NCBI RefSeq assembly: GCF_002355435.1
Contig: NZ_AP017313.1
Location: forward strand, 3,286,001 to 3,350,000
Reading direction: 5' to 3'
DNA: 64,000 nt
Origin: Mucilaginibacter gotjawali
GTDB lineage: Bacteria; Bacteroidota; Bacteroidia; Sphingobacteriales; Sphingobacteriaceae
Shown: piece by piece, positions 18,096 to 27,499 of the stretch
Position numbering within the stretch: the stretch's first letter is position 1
Layout: every line of letters begins with the position of its first letter
Program-made: the position numbers and the translations under genes
Notes under the pieces: generated by a model
What the model was told of the DNA's origin: nothing
Databases searched by the model: none
Seen by the model: only the letters and a program-made list of their open reading frames with translations

Positions 18096-18875
18096 GTGAA
18101 AAAGTCATACCTTTTTTTTCTGCTGATCACGTTTATTTTTATGGTAACAACGGCAGACGCACAATTTGCAGATAGTGTAAAAAAGGACACTGCACCCACC
18201 GCTGTTAAAATTAAATACTCCCTACACAAACCTGGCACTTACCTTCCGCCTGTAATCCTGGTAAGTTATGGCGTGTTATCGTTTGTAGTAACCCCTATAA
18301 GGCACGTCGATTACTATTTTAAGGAACGTATACAGCGAAGTGACCCTGATTACAGTTCAAAAATCGATGACTACCTACAGATTGCCCCCGGTGTTTTGGT
18401 ATATGGTTTGAACCTGGTGGGTATTGAAGGTAAAAACAGGTTTGTTGACCGCACCGCGTTGTTAGCTTTGTCAGCCGGGATATTGACGATCACCGACGGC
18501 ACAAAATACATCGCCCATCGAAAAAGACCGTATGGTACCGACCCGCTCTCGTTTCCGTCGGGCCACACCGGGGCCGCGTTCGTTGCCGCAGAGTTCCTGG
18601 CACAGGAATATGCTGAAAAATCGCCATGGTATGGTGTACTTGGATACACTATAGCCAGTACAACCGGCGTTTTGAGGTTATACGGAAAGGCCCATTGGTT
18701 TAGCGATTGTGTGGCAGGCGCAGGCCTTGGCATACTTTCCACCAAATTGGCGTACGTTGTTTATCCTTATATCCGCAGTAAACTAACACATAAGGATAAA
18801 TATGGAAGAAGCACGATGATTATGCCCACTTACCAGGATGGTACCCCCGGCTTATCATTTGCGATGCAGCTGTAA
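18096..18875 (+). CDS. PAP2 family phosphatase
   Basis: A 259-residue protein starting at GTG, with a signal peptide or first membrane segment (residues 1-22) and further hydrophobic helices. The three phosphatase motifs are present: KYIAHRKRP (KX6RP), PSGHTGAAF and a third motif RLYGKAHWFSD in which R...H...D keep the spacing but the usual Ser before Arg is Leu. The family removes phosphate from lipid phosphates such as undecaprenyl pyrophosphate or phosphatidic acid on the periplasmic side. The substrate cannot be told from the sequence. It is a single gene between two unrelated units. Confidence 0.9.
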   Translation: MKKSYLFFLLITFIFMVTTADAQFADSVKKDTAPTAVKIKYSLHKPGTYLPPVILVSYGVLSFVVTPIRHVDYYFKERIQRSDPDYSSKIDDYLQIAPGVLVYGLNLVGIEGKNRFVDRTALLALSAGILTITDGTKYIAHRKRPYGTDPLSFPSGHTGAAFVAAEFLAQEYAEKSPWYGVLGYTIASTTGVLRLYGKAHWFSDCVAGAGLGILSTKLAYVVYPYIRSKLTHKDKYGRSTMIMPTYQDGTPGLSFAMQL

Positions 18876-18959
18876 ACCCGGGATTCTTGAGCTGACCATC
18901 GTTTAGATTTTATAACCAAAGGCACATAAAATCTCCCTATTAAAAAAATCGTAAAAAAC

Positions 18960-19008
18960 TTGCGTAGTTAAATAACTACATATAAATTTGTAGCCAAATA
19001 ACTACGCA
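18960..19008 (+). promoter_or_regulatory. Promoter and ArsR-type operator
   Basis: The -33 TTG (18960-18962) and -7 TAAATTTG (18983-18990) are 20 bp apart and match the Bacteroidota consensus. Overlapping them are nested inverted repeats: TGCGTAGTTA (18961-18970) pairs with TAACTACGCA (18999-19008), and GTAGTT/AACTAC occurs again at 18964-18979. The outer arm touches the ATG. This fits autorepression by the ArsR regulator encoded immediately downstream. Confidence 0.7.
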
Positions 19009-19329
19009 ATGAATTTAAGACGAGACGTATTTCAAGCCATAGCCGACCCTACCCGCAGGGCTATATTGCTGTTGGTTGCATCACAATCACTTACTGCAGG
19101 GGTGATCGCCTCGAAATTTGATACCGCCAGGCCCACCGTTTCAAAACACCTGCAAATACTTACTGAATGCGAATTGCTTGAACAGGAACAAAACGGCAGG
19201 GAAATCTTCTACCACATCAATGCAAAAAAAATGAAAGAAGTAGCTGACTTTATTGAGCCATTCCGCAAAATGTGGGATGACCGGTTCAACGTACTGGAAA
19301 CAATAATGAAAAACTATAAAAAAGAATGA
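19009..19329 (+). CDS. ArsR family winged-helix regulator
   Basis: A 106-residue metalloregulator-type repressor. The winged helix is evident: [16 protein letters not shown], then the recognition part [15 protein letters not shown] and the wing [12 protein letters not shown]. It has no cysteine metal site of the ArsR or SmtB kind, which fits the SRPBCC-linked subgroup that senses other signals. It leads an operon with an AHSA1-type SRPBCC protein (1 bp gap) and a DoxX-like protein. A palindromic site over its own promoter suggests negative autoregulation. Confidence 0.92.
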   Translation: MNLRRDVFQAIADPTRRAILLLVASQSLTAGVIASKFDTARPTVSKHLQILTECELLEQEQNGREIFYHINAKKMKEVADFIEPFRKMWDDRFNVLETIMKNYKKE

Positions 19330-19330
19330 T

Positions 19331-19801
19331 ATGGAACTTAAAACAAAAATCAACGCTGAAGATGGCAAACAGGACCTCGTGATCACCAGGGAATTTGATT
19401 TGCCTTTAGCATTACTTTTTAAAGCATTTGCGGAACCCAAACTTGTTGCACAATGGATGGGCACAAAAGTGCTGAAACTGGAAAGTAAAAAGCACGGCAG
19501 TTACCAGTTTGAAACCATTGATGGCAAGGGCAACGTAGTATTTAAAGCCAATGGTGTTATCCACGAGTTTATCCAGGACAGGAAGATCACCAGGACATTT
19601 GAAATGGACAATTCGCCATTTTACGGCGTTCAACTGGAAGTTTGTGAATTTGAACCGCTTACGGACACTACCTGCAAACTGCATATGCATGTGATCTACG
19701 AATCTGGCGCACAACGTGACCAGGTACTAAAGTTACCCTTTGCGCAGGGGATCAACTGGGCGCACAACCGGTTAGAAGATTTAATGAAAACATTAAAATA
19801 A
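19331..19801 (+). CDS. SRPBCC (AHSA1-type) domain protein
   Basis: A 156-residue START-like/AHSA1 protein with the helix-grip fold marks VITREFDLPLALLFKAFAEP, VAQWMG, GSYQFETIDGKGN and a C-terminal GINWAHNRLEDLMKTL. The fold encloses a hydrophobic cavity for a small ligand. Pairing with an ArsR regulator is a common arrangement in which the SRPBCC protein may bind or process the ligand sensed by the operon. The ligand is unknown. It lies 1 bp after arsR and 7 bp before the DoxX-like gene. Confidence 0.9.
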   Translation: MELKTKINAEDGKQDLVITREFDLPLALLFKAFAEPKLVAQWMGTKVLKLESKKHGSYQFETIDGKGNVVFKANGVIHEFIQDRKITRTFEMDNSPFYGVQLEVCEFEPLTDTTCKLHMHVIYESGAQRDQVLKLPFAQGINWAHNRLEDLMKTLK

Positions 19802-19808
19802 TTGGAAA

Positions 19809-20189
19809 ATGGAAAAGAGAAAGCTAATTTGGTTTTGGATAATTACGGGAATATTGTCCATTTGCATTTTTACCGGCGGATTATTCCAGGCCCTGCAAAT
19901 GAAACAAACTATACAGGGGTTTAAGCCCCTTGGGTATCCCACTTACTTTATTTCGCTGATAGGCGTTTGGAAAGTATTGGGCATAATTGCGATATTGATC
20001 CCAGGATTTAAATTACTTAAGGAATGGGCATATGCAGGTATATTTTTTACCATGAGCGGAGCAGTGATCTCACATATTGCAAGCAATGATGTTTCCTTAC
20101 AAATAATTGCCCCGGTTTTACTGGCTGTTTTTACGGTGTTATCCTGGTATTTGAGGCCTGCCAACAGGAAGATTGTTAACGCCGGATAA
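19809..20189 (+). CDS. DoxX-like membrane protein
   Basis: A 126-residue protein with four predicted membrane helices and DoxX-family marks: LFQALQMKQTIQGFKPLGYP, GVWKVLGIIAILIPG and LLKEWAYAGIFFTM. DoxX-like proteins are small quinone- or thiol-linked membrane proteins of uncertain role. It is the third gene of the ArsR operon, which supports a shared response to a small molecule or oxidant. The DUF4256 frame begins only 8 bp later and may be co-transcribed. Confidence 0.88.
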   Translation: MEKRKLIWFWIITGILSICIFTGGLFQALQMKQTIQGFKPLGYPTYFISLIGVWKVLGIIAILIPGFKLLKEWAYAGIFFTMSGAVISHIASNDVSLQIIAPVLLAVFTVLSWYLRPANRKIVNAG

Positions 20190-20197
20190 AAAAGCAT

Positions 20198-20755
20198 ATG
20201 ATGACGGAACTACCAGCTGAACAACATTCCCAACTCATACTTTTACTCAAAACGCGTTTTGAGTAAAACATGAACCGCCACAAAGAATTGGCTTGGGCTG
20301 ACGTACAGGCAAAGCTGGAAATTAGTCCGGAAAAACTATGGTCGCTTAACGAAATGGAAATTACCGGAGGTGATCCTGACGTTGTTGGTTATGATAAAAG
20401 CACCGGGGAATACATTTTTTTTGACTGTGCTGCCGAGAGCCCCAAAGGCAGACGGAGCCTGTGTTATGATCGCGAAGCACTGGACAAACGGAAGGAGTTT
20501 AAACCGGCAAACAGCATTATGGATATGGCCGCTGAAATGGGCATTGAAGTTTTAAATGAAGAACAATACCGGGAATTACAGCAACTTGGACAATTTGATA
20601 CCAAAACATCGAGCTGGATAATAACACCTGCTGATATCAGGAGACACGGCGGAGCGCTTTTTTGTGATCGCCGCTACGGCGCAGTCTTTGTTTATCATAA
20701 CGGAGCCGACTCCTACTATGCCGCCAGGGGTTTCAGGGGTGCGCTTTGGGTGTGA
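20198..20755 (+). pseudogene. DUF4256 protein, N-terminus interrupted by an in-frame stop
   Basis: The main open part (20270-20755, 161 residues) matches DUF4256, with NEMEITGGDPDVVGYD, GEYIFFDCAAESPKGRR, SLCYDREAL, EEQYRELQ, ALFCDRRYGAVFVYHNG and SYYAARGFRG. The family normally starts earlier with an LKTRFEKNMNRH stretch. Here the upstream codons 20198-20263 encode exactly the start of that region (ending LLLKTRFE). Codon 20264-20266 is TAA where a Lys (AAA) is expected, and the frame then continues with NMNRH. A single A-to-T change explains it. Translation could restart at ATG 20270 and give a protein lacking about 22 residues. The function of the family is unknown. Confidence 0.8.
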
Positions 20756-20776
20756 ATTCCTTACAAATAATAAAAC

Positions 20777-21370
20777 ATGACAATGAGTGAAAAGAATCCA
20801 AAAGTTGACTGGTTTTTTACCAAAGACAGCCATTGGCAGGAAGCATATAAAAAATTAAGGCAAATTGCGATTGATTGCGGGCTGATTGAAGAATTAAAGT
20901 GGGGCTGCCCCTGCTATACCCTAAACAAACAAAACATTGTTTTAATACATGGCTTTAAAGAATACTGTGCTTATTTATTTTTTAAAGGCGCTTTGTTAAA
21001 TGATCCCGGCGGCATCCTCATCCGGCAAACAAAAGATGTACAGTCAGCACGGCAGATCAGGTTCACCAATATGGTGGAAATTGCGGAGCTGGAACCCATC
21101 CTCAAAGCCTATATTTTTGAAGCGATTGAAGCTGAAAAGGCCGGGTTGAAGGTAGAACTTAAAACAACGGCCGAATTTACTATGCCGGATGAGTTTCAAA
21201 CTAAATTAAACCACATGCCTGCCTTAAAAACCGCCTTTGAGGCATTAACACCCGGCAGGCAACGGGGATACCTGCTCTATTTTTCTTCTGCCAAACAATC
21301 CAAAACACGCCAGGACAGGGTTGAAAAATACATCCCGCAAATTTTAGCGGGAAAGGGCTTGGAAGATTAG
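20777..21370 (+). CDS. YdeI/OmpD-associated family protein
   Basis: A 197-residue cytoplasmic protein with an N-terminal DUF1801-type domain (EAYKKLRQIAIDCGLIEELKWGCPCYT, VLIHGFKEYCAYLFFKGALL) and the C-terminal YdeI helix region (HMPALKTAFEALTPGRQRGYLLYFSSAKQSKTRQDRVEKYIPQIL, in two parts). The family is common in soil bacteria; no enzymatic activity is established. The start could be the first ATG or the second two codons later (MSEKNP). It follows the DUF4256 gene by 21 bp in the same direction. Confidence 0.87.
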   Translation: MTMSEKNPKVDWFFTKDSHWQEAYKKLRQIAIDCGLIEELKWGCPCYTLNKQNIVLIHGFKEYCAYLFFKGALLNDPGGILIRQTKDVQSARQIRFTNMVEIAELEPILKAYIFEAIEAEKAGLKVELKTTAEFTMPDEFQTKLNHMPALKTAFEALTPGRQRGYLLYFSSAKQSKTRQDRVEKYIPQILAGKGLED

Positions 21371-21557
21371 GAAATGATGAGCAAACCAATTCTTGATCCT
21401 TTACATGTACCTATAAAAATAGCAGCTCAATTTAACGTTTCAAACACATTAAGCCTAACCACCTTTTTCGGTATTATAAAACAAGTGACATCGAAGTATG
21501 AAATATTACCAACCGCTTCATACATTAAACATTAAGAGGTTTATTTTACAACGTAAA

Positions 21558-21590
21558 TTTGAATATGAGACTTTTTTTTATATATCTTTA
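21558..21590 (+). promoter_or_regulatory. Promoter of the ECF sigma factor gene
   Basis: A -33 TTTG (21558-21561) and -7 TATCTTTA (21583-21590) are 21 bp apart. The ATG at 21613 lies 22 bp after the -7 box. Confidence 0.5.
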
Positions 21591-21612
21591 AAGTCCAGAT
21601 TTGAGACCATCA

Positions 21613-22167
21613 ATGTCATACAATACTCTTACCGATTGTGAATTGGCTGACCTCCTTAATGAAGGCGATGAAGAGGCATTTAATCATATTTATAAGCGTT
21701 TTTGGAAAAAGATATATAACGAAACCTATAAACGATTAAAGGACACCGAAATAGCGGGAGACATTGTACAAGACGTTTTTGCTGACCTCTGGATTAAACG
21801 ACACAGCAGGAAAATTGAAAACCTAAACGCTTACCTTATTACCGCAGCCCGCTACCAGGTGTTTATGCAATATAAAAAGGCCTCCGTTAAATCATTTTTT
21901 GAACAACCGCTGGAGCTATTAAACCATCCATCCCTGTTTGCTGATTCTATTCAGGAAGTAAAAGAACTGAAAGACTGCATAAATGAATGGATGAGCTTAC
22001 AGCCAGAGAAAAGACGGGAAGTGTTCCGGCTAAAATTTATTGAAGATAAGTCAACCCGTGAAATTAGTGAAGTGCTGAATATTTCACAAAAAACAGTCCA
22101 AAACCAGTTTACTATTTCGCTTCATAGTTTGCGGTCAACGCTAAGTAAACTGTTATTATTTTTTTAG
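21613..22167 (+). CDS. ECF-type RNA polymerase sigma factor
   Basis: A 184-residue sigma-70 family factor from the ATG at 21613 (MSYNTLTD); a TTG four codons upstream is less likely. Region 2 is seen in AFNHIYKRFWKKIYNETYKRL and DIVQDVFADLWIKR, and region 4 in LQPEKRREVFRLKFIEDKSTREISEVLNISQKTVQNQ (helix-turn-helix). It is the FecI-like type used in Bacteroidota to switch on SusC/SusD transport genes. The FecR anti-sigma gene and a SusC with an N-terminal STN signalling domain follow, giving the full transenvelope signalling chain. Confidence 0.94.
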   Translation: MSYNTLTDCELADLLNEGDEEAFNHIYKRFWKKIYNETYKRLKDTEIAGDIVQDVFADLWIKRHSRKIENLNAYLITAARYQVFMQYKKASVKSFFEQPLELLNHPSLFADSIQEVKELKDCINEWMSLQPEKRREVFRLKFIEDKSTREISEVLNISQKTVQNQFTISLHSLRSTLSKLLLFF

Positions 22168-22402
22168 TTATTACCCGTAAATAAATAATACTTCAAAACA
22201 TCTTCATTCCTGTATAAAAATCGGTATACCCTTCGTTATTTTTTTACAGACAGGCTGATTAACTATTTGTAACAAAACGCTCCCGTTAAAATAGCATGGG
22301 TATCAGGTGTTACATTAAACTGACGCTTTTTAATAAATATTTTTGGGGGGATGGGATATATAACAAGCTTTATATACTGTAGATATATAGCCTGATAAAT
22401 CT

Positions 22403-23554
22403 ATGTCGACCCCAATTATAAAAGAATTCCTAAAATTAAAGGAAAAGTATTTGAATGGAACGGCCACGCCTGCTGATATTCAATTACTTGAACAATATTA
22501 CGACCTGTTTGCTGAAGAACCGGATATCATCGGTCAGTTAGCCCAATCAGAAATAGAAGTACTGGAAAACCGCTTGAAAGACGGGATAACCAATAAAATC
22601 AACCTAAAAGAAAACAAAACCATACCCTTTTACAAAGGCTCCATGATGCGTGCTGCCGCAATACTCATCTTTATTTTAGCGGGCACTTATTTCGTTTACA
22701 ACCGGTATCACAAACAGCCAATACAGGTAGCCCAAAATAAATCCTATAAAACTGATATAGCGCCAGGTGGCAATAAGGCGATTTTAACATTGGCCAACGG
22801 TTCAAAACTGATTTTAAATAATGCCAAAAATGGCAATATTTCAACGCAGGGCGGGGCAAATATCATTAAGCAGGACAGCCTGATCTCCTATAAAGCTATA
22901 GCAGCCGGCAGTAGCGGGGTATCCTATAATACAATCACCATTCCAAATGGGGGGCAATACCAACTGATATTGGCAGATGGCACAAAGGTATGGCTGAATG
23001 CAGCCTCGTCGTTACGATTCCCAACCGCTTTTACAGGTAACAACAGAACCGTTGAACTAACCGGGGAAGCCTATTTTGAAGTAGCTAAAAATAAAGAAAA
23101 ACCATTTAATGTAAAAACAGCAACCCAAACGGTACAGGTGCTGGGTACACACTTTAATGTTAATGCCTATAATAATGAAGCCTATGTAAAAACCACCTTG
23201 CTGGAAGGTAGTGTTAAGGTTTACTCGGCCAACGTTAGTGTAACGATTAGCCCGGGTCAGCAGTCTGTGTTAAAAAGCAACGGCTCCTTTGAAATAAAAC
23301 ATGACCTTGACATGGACGAGGCTGTTGCGTGGAAAAATGGCATGTTCCAGTTTAACGAGGCTGATATACAAACGGTTATGCGGCAAATCTCCAGGTGGTA
23401 TGACATTGATGTCGAATTCAAAGGGAAACTACCTGCGGACCTTTACAGGGGGAAAATATCAAGGAACGTGAATGTGTCGCAGGTGTTGAAAATATTAGAA
23501 TTAAGCGGTATTAACTTTACGATAGAAGGGAGAAAAATTATAGTAAGATCATGA
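22403..23554 (+). CDS. FecR family anti-sigma factor
   Basis: A 383-residue inner-membrane regulator. The N-terminal cytoplasmic part (about 1-80) would hold the sigma factor. One membrane helix (about 83-100) is followed by a periplasmic FecR domain with YNTITIPNGGQYQLILADGT, VWLNAASSLRFP, RTVELTGEAYFEVAK and VLGTHFNVNAY. The C-terminal DUF4974 domain (MFQFNEADIQTVMRQISRWYDIDVEF onward) would contact the STN domain of the partner receptor. The pair with the upstream ECF sigma factor and downstream SusC is standard for this phylum. Confidence 0.94.
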   Translation: MSTPIIKEFLKLKEKYLNGTATPADIQLLEQYYDLFAEEPDIIGQLAQSEIEVLENRLKDGITNKINLKENKTIPFYKGSMMRAAAILIFILAGTYFVYNRYHKQPIQVAQNKSYKTDIAPGGNKAILTLANGSKLILNNAKNGNISTQGGANIIKQDSLISYKAIAAGSSGVSYNTITIPNGGQYQLILADGTKVWLNAASSLRFPTAFTGNNRTVELTGEAYFEVAKNKEKPFNVKTATQTVQVLGTHFNVNAYNNEAYVKTTLLEGSVKVYSANVSVTISPGQQSVLKSNGSFEIKHDLDMDEAVAWKNGMFQFNEADIQTVMRQISRWYDIDVEFKGKLPADLYRGKISRNVNVSQVLKILELSGINFTIEGRKIIVRS

Positions 23555-23603
23555 GGCACCCCCTTTTTAGGTTGAGCGGCCAGGTTGCTTAACTGATGCC
23601 AAT

Positions 23604-23637
23604 AAAAAAGCCGGAAAGTGTTGCGAGCACCTCCGGC
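23604..23637 (-). terminator. Hairpin with T tract on the minus strand
   Basis: GCCGGA (23610-23615) pairs with TCCGGC (23632-23637), with a further GTG/CAC pair inside. The run of A residues before the stem becomes TTTTTT on the minus strand, so the structure would terminate antisense transcription. No minus-strand gene ends here; on the plus strand there is no T tract. Confidence 0.4.
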
Positions 23638-23711
23638 CAAATGGCTGGGCTAAACGAAAAATGTAAATAACCTTATTTAATTAATTATCAACCCAAAAAC
23701 CAAACAAAAGT

Positions 23712-26700
23712 ATGGAATTTTCTACTCTTTATGAGCCGCGAAATGAATACAGGCGGCTCAATAAAATCTTATTGGTTATGAAGCTGACCACCATTATTCT
23801 ACTCACCGTTTGTTTGCACATTAGTGCGGCAAGTTTCAGTCAAAACATAACGATTTCGGAAAAAAATGCATCCCTTGAATCGGTATTTAATAAAATTGAA
23901 AAGCAAAGCGGGTATACCTTCTGGTATAAAATCGAACTGATCAAATATTCACCCAAAATTTCACTGAATGTAAAAAATGCTACTTTAGATCAAACCTTAA
24001 ACTTATGCTTTAAAAATCTGCCCTTGACTTATGTTATAGTACAAAACACCATTGTATTAAAGTTAAAGCCAGAAAATGATGCGGTTAATACCAGCGAGGC
24101 GCCCCTTCCGATAAAAATAACGGGAAAGGTTGTTGACGAGAAAGGCGAGGCTTTAACCGGAGCATCTGTAAAAGTAAAAGGGACAAATGCAGGTACAACT
24201 ACCGATATCAATGGCGTTTTCAGCATTGAAGTACCGGAAAATGGTATTTTAATTGTAAGTTTTATCGGCTATAAAACCCAGGAAGTACCGGTAAACGGCA
24301 GTAAATCCTTAACCATAAGGCTGGCGCCTTCAGATGGCTTGAACGAAGTTGTAGTAACTGCTTTAGGTATAAAGCGCGAAGCAAGATCGTTAGGCTATTC
24401 GGCGCAGGCAGTCTCGGGTGCTGATATGAATAAAGTAAACCCACCCGATATTGCGACAGGGTTAATGGGAAAGATATCGGGTTTAAATGTTACCCAGCCC
24501 AACGGGGTTGAAGGGGCCTCTACCCGTATCGTGATCAGGGGTAATAATAACCTGCTTGGAAATAACCAGGCGCTGATAGTTATTGATAACGTTATCATTA
24601 ATAACGAACCAGTACAACCCAAAGGAGTTGTCCAATCTTTCGCTGATGCAACAAATGGGGGAAATACGGATGTTTCGCAGCCGCCTATAGATAATGGCTC
24701 GTTTTTAAACAGCTTAAACCCTGATGATATTGAAAGCATTGATGTATTAAAGGGCCCAACCGCAGCAGCTTTGTACGGAGCACGCGGAGCAAATGGTGTT
24801 ATACTTATTGTTACCAAAAAAGGCGGCAAAAAGTCTGGATTTGGTGTTGATTATAACTATACCTATCGTGTTAACGACCCGTACAGGTTTATTAAAACCC
24901 AAAACGAATACGGTAATGGTATGACAGAAGATCTTTATTCTGCCAACGCCCAATTTTATAAGGATGCCAATGGCAATAACAGGGAGGAACAAATTGGCGG
25001 CGACCCGTATGGTTCCCTGGGAAACATACCGGGAGCCTATGTAAGCCCGGGAGTTACCAGCGCTGCAGGCGGCCCGTTCTATAACTACATTGGTTTTCCG
25101 GGAGACGGTGCATCATGGGGTCCTAAAATGTCGGGCCAACCATTAGTTTGGTGGGATGGACAAACCAGGCCATACACCGGTAATTCCAATATATTCCAAA
25201 GCTTTTACCGGAAGGGCAATACACAAACTCAAAACATATCCGTTTCAGGCGGCGGCGAACTGGGTACGCTGCGCGTATCCTATACCAGGATGACAAACGA
25301 TGCGATAACCTATAACAGCAATAACGCCACCAATACCTTTAATGTAGGTGCATCTATTAACGTTAGCCCGAAGGTAAAGATTGATGCTACAGCCAGTTAT
25401 ATTAATTTGAAAAAATTCAATCCGCCAAATATATACGGCGAAAGCGGATCTTCAGGAAACATTGGTGTTGGCTATATGACGGTTTACAACTTACCGGCTG
25501 ATTACAAGCCCATTGAAAGAGGCCTGAGCACATTACCGGATGGCTCGCAGAATCCTATACTAAAACAGTCGCCGGCTGAATACGGGCAACAATATTACTG
25601 GTGGAATACCTTCAATGATAACACCACGCTTACACAAAATCAATTTGTAGGCTCACTTTCGCTTAATGCCGAAATTACGCCCTGGCTAAAGGCTATTGGC
25701 AACGTCGGCCTGGATTACTATACTAACGAGTATATAACTGAAAATTACCCCACAGATGCAGCAGGGTTGCAGGGTTCATACGGCTATGACCTGGCAAGGA
25801 CATCTACCAATAACCTGGATGGCCGTTTTGTTTTTCATAAAGACAAGTTGTTAAAAGACTTTAATGCCAGTCTTTCAGTGGGCGCAAGGCATTATTATAC
25901 CAATATGTATGATATCGCCTCAAATAATCCGGGGCCATTTAATTATCCGTTCCTTTTTAACCTGAGCAATTATAATGGCAGCTCCCCAACTTCGCTTAAT
26001 CCAACAGAGAACAGGTATGTGCAGGAAATAAACTCGGTATATAGTTTATTAAACCTTTCCTATAAAAATTACCTGTTTTTAGATCTGTCAGGAACCAATG
26101 ACTGGTCGTCGACGCTTCGCCCAACAAACTGGAGTTACTTTTACCCTTCGGCAAGTTTGAGCTTTGTATTTACAGACGCATTTGACATGAAGTCGGTAAA
26201 AGACTGGCTGAGCTATGGCAAATTGCGACTCGGCGAAGCAGAAAGTGCCAACGCATATTTACCCTATCAAAACGGGCTTACTTACAGCCCTACTACTACA
26301 ACCGGTTTTAAAACAGGGTTAAATTTACCAGGCTTATATCCAACAGACTTACAGCCGCAGCGTTCAAGATCATTTGAGATCGGGACTGACCTGGGCTTTT
26401 TTAACGACCGTTTAGATGTAAACTTTACCTATTACAACACCTATTCGGATCATCAGGAGATACAGGTCCCTACCGAAACTGCATCAGGCGTGAACTACGT
26501 ATTGATTAACTCGGGTGCTTTACGTAACAGGGGTATTGAATTAACCATAAAGGGGAAAATACTTCAGACCAAGGATTTCTCGTGGGATATGACTATTAAC
26601 GCGGCGCATAATCAAAATACCGTTGTAGCATTGGAACCTGGCATTAATTCATTGCAATTAGGCTCATGGTTTGGCAGCAATGGCGTGCTGATGAAAGTTG

Positions 26701-27467
26701 ATGTAGGCAGTGATTACGGCAGTATTTACGGGCGTGACTACAAATATGCCCCTAATGGCCAAAAAATAGTGAACCTGATATATGCCGATGGTACAAATAC
26801 CGGCAACGGGCCCGTGCTTGGCTCGCAATATGCCACCACTGATGACATGGTTAAAATAGGTGATGCCACGCCAAAAATAACAGGTGGTATTTCACAGAGC
26901 TTCCGCTACAAAAACTTTAGCGTATACATTTTGACTGATTTTAAAATTGGGGGCCAGATCTGGTCGGGCGATTACGCAACTATTATGGGCCAGGGCCTTG
27001 CACCTGAAACAGCTTACGAAAGGGATGGCCATGGATTGCCATATACCTACCCCGACGGAACTAAAGCTAATGTCGGCGTGATTTTACCGGGTGTTGTATC
27101 AACCGCCGGAGGCGGATATACGGCAAATACCAATGTGGTAAATCCATGGTGGAAATATGCCGGTAATTATCAATCATGGGATAATGACCCTATAGTACGC
27201 ACCAACTCTATTTTTAATGATTCATGGGGAAAATTGCGTGAGTTATCAATTACTTACAATTTGCCAAAGGAGTTTATACAAAAATCCAGGGTGTTCCAAT
27301 CTATGTCGCTCTCATTAATCGGGCGCGATTTGTTTTACCTGTTTACCACCTTACCGGATAGGATAAACCCCGAAAGTCTTGTCAGCAGCGGAAATGTTCA
27401 GGGCATCCAATTTGGCGGCTTACCTGGTGTACGTTCTTACGGTATTTCTGTAAAAGCGGGATTTTAA
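23712..27467 (+). CDS. SusC/RagA family TonB-dependent outer-membrane receptor with STN domain
   Basis: A 1251-residue outer-membrane transporter. After a signal sequence (about 22-45) it has an STN secretin/TonB short N-terminal domain (about 48-120). A carboxypeptidase-regulatory-like domain follows (about 135-215; ITGKVVDEKGEALTGASVKVKG). The plug carries the SusC box DVLKGPTAAALYGARGANGVI near residue 350, and a 22-strand-type barrel runs to the C-terminal VKAGF. The STN domain links substrate binding to the FecR/ECF pair upstream. With SusD it should import a specific oligosaccharide or other large nutrient by a TonB-powered step. No hydrolase gene is adjacent, so the substrate cannot be inferred. 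Confidence 0.95.
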   Translation: MEFSTLYEPRNEYRRLNKILLVMKLTTIILLTVCLHISAASFSQNITISEKNASLESVFNKIEKQSGYTFWYKIELIKYSPKISLNVKNATLDQTLNLCFKNLPLTYVIVQNTIVLKLKPENDAVNTSEAPLPIKITGKVVDEKGEALTGASVKVKGTNAGTTTDINGVFSIEVPENGILIVSFIGYKTQEVPVNGSKSLTIRLAPSDGLNEVVVTALGIKREARSLGYSAQAVSGADMNKVNPPDIATGLMGKISGLNVTQPNGVEGASTRIVIRGNNNLLGNNQALIVIDNVIINNEPVQPKGVVQSFADATNGGNTDVSQPPIDNGSFLNSLNPDDIESIDVLKGPTAAALYGARGANGVILIVTKKGGKKSGFGVDYNYTYRVNDPYRFIKTQNEYGNGMTEDLYSANAQFYKDANGNNREEQIGGDPYGSLGNIPGAYVSPGVTSAAGGPFYNYIGFPGDGASWGPKMSGQPLVWWDGQTRPYTGNSNIFQSFYRKGNTQTQNISVSGGGELGTLRVSYTRMTNDAITYNSNNATNTFNVGASINVSPKVKIDATASYINLKKFNPPNIYGESGSSGNIGVGYMTVYNLPADYKPIERGLSTLPDGSQNPILKQSPAEYGQQYYWWNTFNDNTTLTQNQFVGSLSLNAEITPWLKAIGNVGLDYYTNEYITENYPTDAAGLQGSYGYDLARTSTNNLDGRFVFHKDKLLKDFNASLSVGARHYYTNMYDIASNNPGPFNYPFLFNLSNYNGSSPTSLNPTENRYVQEINSVYSLLNLSYKNYLFLDLSGTNDWSSTLRPTNWSYFYPSASLSFVFTDAFDMKSVKDWLSYGKLRLGEAESANAYLPYQNGLTYSPTTTTGFKTGLNLPGLYPTDLQPQRSRSFEIGTDLGFFNDRLDVNFTYYNTYSDHQEIQVPTETASGVNYVLINSGALRNRGIELTIKGKILQTKDFSWDMTINAAHNQNTVVALEPGINSLQLGSWFGSNGVLMKVDVGSDYGSIYGRDYKYAPNGQKIVNLIYADGTNTGNGPVLGSQYATTDDMVKIGDATPKITGGISQSFRYKNFSVYILTDFKIGGQIWSGDYATIMGQGLAPETAYERDGHGLPYTYPDGTKANVGVILPGVVSTAGGGYTANTNVVNPWWKYAGNYQSWDNDPIVRTNSIFNDSWGKLRELSITYNLPKEFIQKSRVFQSMSLSLIGRDLFYLFTTLPDRINPESLVSSGNVQGIQFGGLPGVRSYGISVKAGF

Positions 27468-27499
27468 TAGGATTATTAAAAACTTAAAAAGCAAACGTT

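Noticed and set aside
21374..21535. A 53-codon frame (MMSKPILDPLHVPIK...) directly after the YdeI-family gene
   Set aside because: It has no recognisable motif, and the upstream region offers no ribosome site; the length is within what chance gives in a 240-bp gap. It cannot be excluded as a small gene.
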